From assembly GCA_003511785.1 (NCBI GenBank), contig DOIS01000006.1:1-7847 (forward strand): 7,847 bases of DNA. The letters run 5' to 3'. Below the pieces are notes generated by a model, which was not told the origin of the DNA, searched no databases, and was given only the letters and a program-made list of their open reading frames with translations. Below, in pieces: positions 6,557 through 7,847 of this stretch (position 1 is its first letter; every line of letters begins with the position of its first letter). Position numbers and translations under genes: made by a program. This DNA comes from Paracoccaceae bacterium (GTDB lineage: Bacteria > Pseudomonadota > Alphaproteobacteria > Rhodobacterales > Rhodobacteraceae).

Positions 6557-7768
6557 ATGGCGGATCTGTTCGACGGGATTTCCGACTGGCTGCTGGAGCA
6601 GGCGCTCCAGACCAGCGATCTGCGCGGCGTCATCTGCGAGTTGGGCCAGCGCCTGATCGACGGCGGCGTTCCGGTCAACCGGATCAATATCGGTCGCTCG
6701 GTCCTGCACCCGGTCTTCGGGCTGATGAACCTGCGCTGGGAGGCCGAGAGCAACCAGGCCATCGTCGAGGAAATCCCGCGCAGCGAGATCGACTGGGACG
6801 GGCTGGTGGGCCAGCCCTTTTTCGAGCTGACGCGCGGCGCGGAGGACCGCATCGTGGCCGATCTGCGCGACCCCGAACAGGTGGCGCGCTATGCTCTCTT
6901 CGGCGAGCTCGCGGCGCGCGGCATGACCGGCTATGTCGCCTTCGGCCGGGTTTTCGGCCGGCGCACCACCTTTCTCGAACGCTTCGCCGAGGATTTCCGC
7001 GGCGCCTCGGTCTCGTTCACCACGAAGCGGTTCAGCGGGTTCACCGAGGCCGATCACGAAGGACTCGAGCGGTTGATGACACCGCTTTGCCTCTGCCTGC
7101 CGGTGGCCACCGAGCATTTCCTGTCGGACGAGTTGATGCAGGCTTATCCGGGCCGGATCACCGGCGGGCAGGTGCTGACCGGGCAGAGCGCGCGCGGCGA
7201 CGGGCAAGTGATCGATTGCGCGCTGCTCTATTCCGACATGCGCGATTCGGTGGGCCTGTCGCAGCGGATGGAGGCGCCGGACTACCTGGCGACGCTCAAC
7301 GCCTATTACGACTGCACCGCGCAGGCGGTGCTGGACCATGGCGGCGAGGTGCTGAAGTTCATTGGCGACGGCATTCTGGCGATCTTCCCGATCGAGGACG
7401 GAAAACGGCCCGCGCGCAACATGTGCACCGCAGCCCTTTCGGCGGCGCGCGACGGGTTCGTGCGCGCCGAAACCGCCAACGCCGCGCGGCGCGAGGCGGG
7501 CGCGCCGCTCTTCGCCTTCGGCACCGCGCTGCACCTGGGCCAGGTGATCTATGGCAATGTGGGCACGGCCAAGCGGCTGGATTTCACCGCCACCGGCAGC
7601 GCCGTGAACCTGGTCAGCCGCTGCGAGGCGCTGACCCGCACATTGAACGTGCCGCTGATCGCCACCGCCGATTTCGCCGCGCTGATCGACGAGCCCGGCC
7701 GCGACCTGGGCCGCCATGACGTGCGCGGGCTGGACGCGCCGGCGGCTTTGGTGAGCTATCCGCTCTGA
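6557..7768 (+). CDS. Class III adenylate/guanylate cyclase with unassigned N-terminal domain
   Basis: Probably makes cAMP from ATP. Of 403 residues, the C-terminal half (about 215-400) is a class III cyclase catalytic domain. Metal ligands are Asp227 in YSDMRDS and Asp271 in KFIGDG. Base-selecting positions are Lys267 (four before Asp271) and Thr344 (in LDFTATG, seven before Asn351). Transition-state residues are Asn351 and Arg355 in VNLVSR. The Lys/Thr pair is typical of class IIIb adenylyl cyclases, whereas guanylyl cyclases usually carry Glu and Cys. A complete set in one chain predicts a homodimer with two active sites. The N-terminal half (1-200) has no membrane helix or signal peptide; it includes GVPVNRINI (37-45) and LHPVFG (50-55), a pattern I recall from other alphaproteobacterial cyclases but cannot name as a domain. 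It is probably regulatory and the enzyme is probably soluble. The ATG at 6557 follows AGGGGG with 7 bases between. It is divergent from rpiA. Confidence 0.9.
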   Translation: MADLFDGISDWLLEQALQTSDLRGVICELGQRLIDGGVPVNRINIGRSVLHPVFGLMNLRWEAESNQAIVEEIPRSEIDWDGLVGQPFFELTRGAEDRIVADLRDPEQVARYALFGELAARGMTGYVAFGRVFGRRTTFLERFAEDFRGASVSFTTKRFSGFTEADHEGLERLMTPLCLCLPVATEHFLSDELMQAYPGRITGGQVLTGQSARGDGQVIDCALLYSDMRDSVGLSQRMEAPDYLATLNAYYDCTAQAVLDHGGEVLKFIGDGILAIFPIEDGKRPARNMCTAALSAARDGFVRAETANAARREAGAPLFAFGTALHLGQVIYGNVGTAKRLDFTATGSAVNLVSRCEALTRTLNVPLIATADFAALIDEPGRDLGRHDVRGLDAPAALVSYPL

Positions 7769-7805
7769 GTGCAGGTCTGCGCAAATCGATTGCCAGCGGT
7801 CGCAT

Positions 7806-7840
7806 TTGGCTTGGGTGCCGGCCGGGGTTTGGGCTAGCAC
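7806..7840 (+). promoter_or_regulatory. Weak promoter-like pair at the right edge
   Basis: The 79 bases after the cyclase stop hold no gene. Within them TTGGGT (7811-7816), 18 bases, and TAGCAC (7835-7840) form a weak promoter-like arrangement, followed by AGGGAGA at the window end, which resembles a ribosome site. A rightward gene may start just beyond the window. No T-tract hairpin for the cyclase gene is visible. Confidence 0.2.
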
Positions 7841-7847
7841 AGGGAGA

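Noticed and set aside
7087..7719. Second plus-strand frame of 210 codons within the cyclase gene
   Set aside because: Arg/Ala/Gly-rich out-of-frame reading of the catalytic domain; a GC codon-bias artefact.
67..7827. Eleven-base direct repeat GCCGGCCGGGG at 67-77 and 7817-7827, near both window ends
   Set aside because: Pure G/C, part of a common GGCC palindrome type in GC-rich DNA, and the window ends are arbitrary. There is no sign of an integrated element between the copies, since the genes are core housekeeping genes.
6416..7840. Open minus-strand frame of 474 codons antisense to the cyclase
   Set aside because: Covers the cyclase gene and the rpiA promoter region. The sense frame has all cyclase catalytic residues, while this frame has none of any family.
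1..7847. CRISPR arrays, tRNA or rRNA genes, IS ends, prophage or defence genes
   Set aside because: Looked for on both strands. No regularly spaced repeats, cloverleaf-like sequences, transposase motifs or defence-family motifs are visible.

Overview
This is a GC-rich chromosomal window. Codon use, the gene set and the protein sequences suggest an alphaproteobacterium, most likely of the Rhodobacteraceae (Roseobacter-like) group. That assignment rests on recognising the protein families and on remembered gene order, not on a search. Seven protein-coding genes fill nearly all of the sequence, and all look intact. I see no tRNA, rRNA, CRISPR array, insertion sequence, prophage or transfer signature.

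Six genes lie on the minus strand and read right to left: rpiA (ribose-5-phosphate isomerase), gor (glutathione-disulfide reductase), hflK and hflC (SPFH-family partners of the FtsH membrane protease), a small two-helix DUF2065/YjeT protein, and a periplasmic Do/HtrA serine protease (degP type). rpiA and gor are 21 bases apart. gor and hflK are separated by 73 bases that hold an AT-rich promoter-like patch. hflK, hflC and the DUF2065 gene overlap by 1 and 4 bases, so they are almost certainly translationally coupled. degP follows after 169 bases that contain a fair match to a heat-shock (RpoH/sigma-32) promoter, and it appears to start at TTG. The far left end holds a hairpin just past the degP stop, then a strong palindrome with a T tract that looks like a terminator for a convergent gene outside the window.

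One gene reads to the right, divergent from rpiA: a class III nucleotide cyclase with a catalytic C-terminal half and an N-terminal half of about 200 residues that I cannot assign to a named domain. Its base-selecting residues are Lys and Thr, the pattern of class IIIb adenylyl cyclases. The last 79 bases are non-coding and may carry the promoter of the next gene.

Taken together, the minus-strand cluster joins thiol redox balance and pentose phosphate metabolism (gor, rpiA) with envelope protein quality control (HflKC, DUF2065 protein, DegP). This is housekeeping and stress-response content. I did not find a new defence, mobile or biosynthetic system. The points most worth checking are the promoters inside the cluster, the unusual start region of degP, and the unassigned sensory half of the cyclase.
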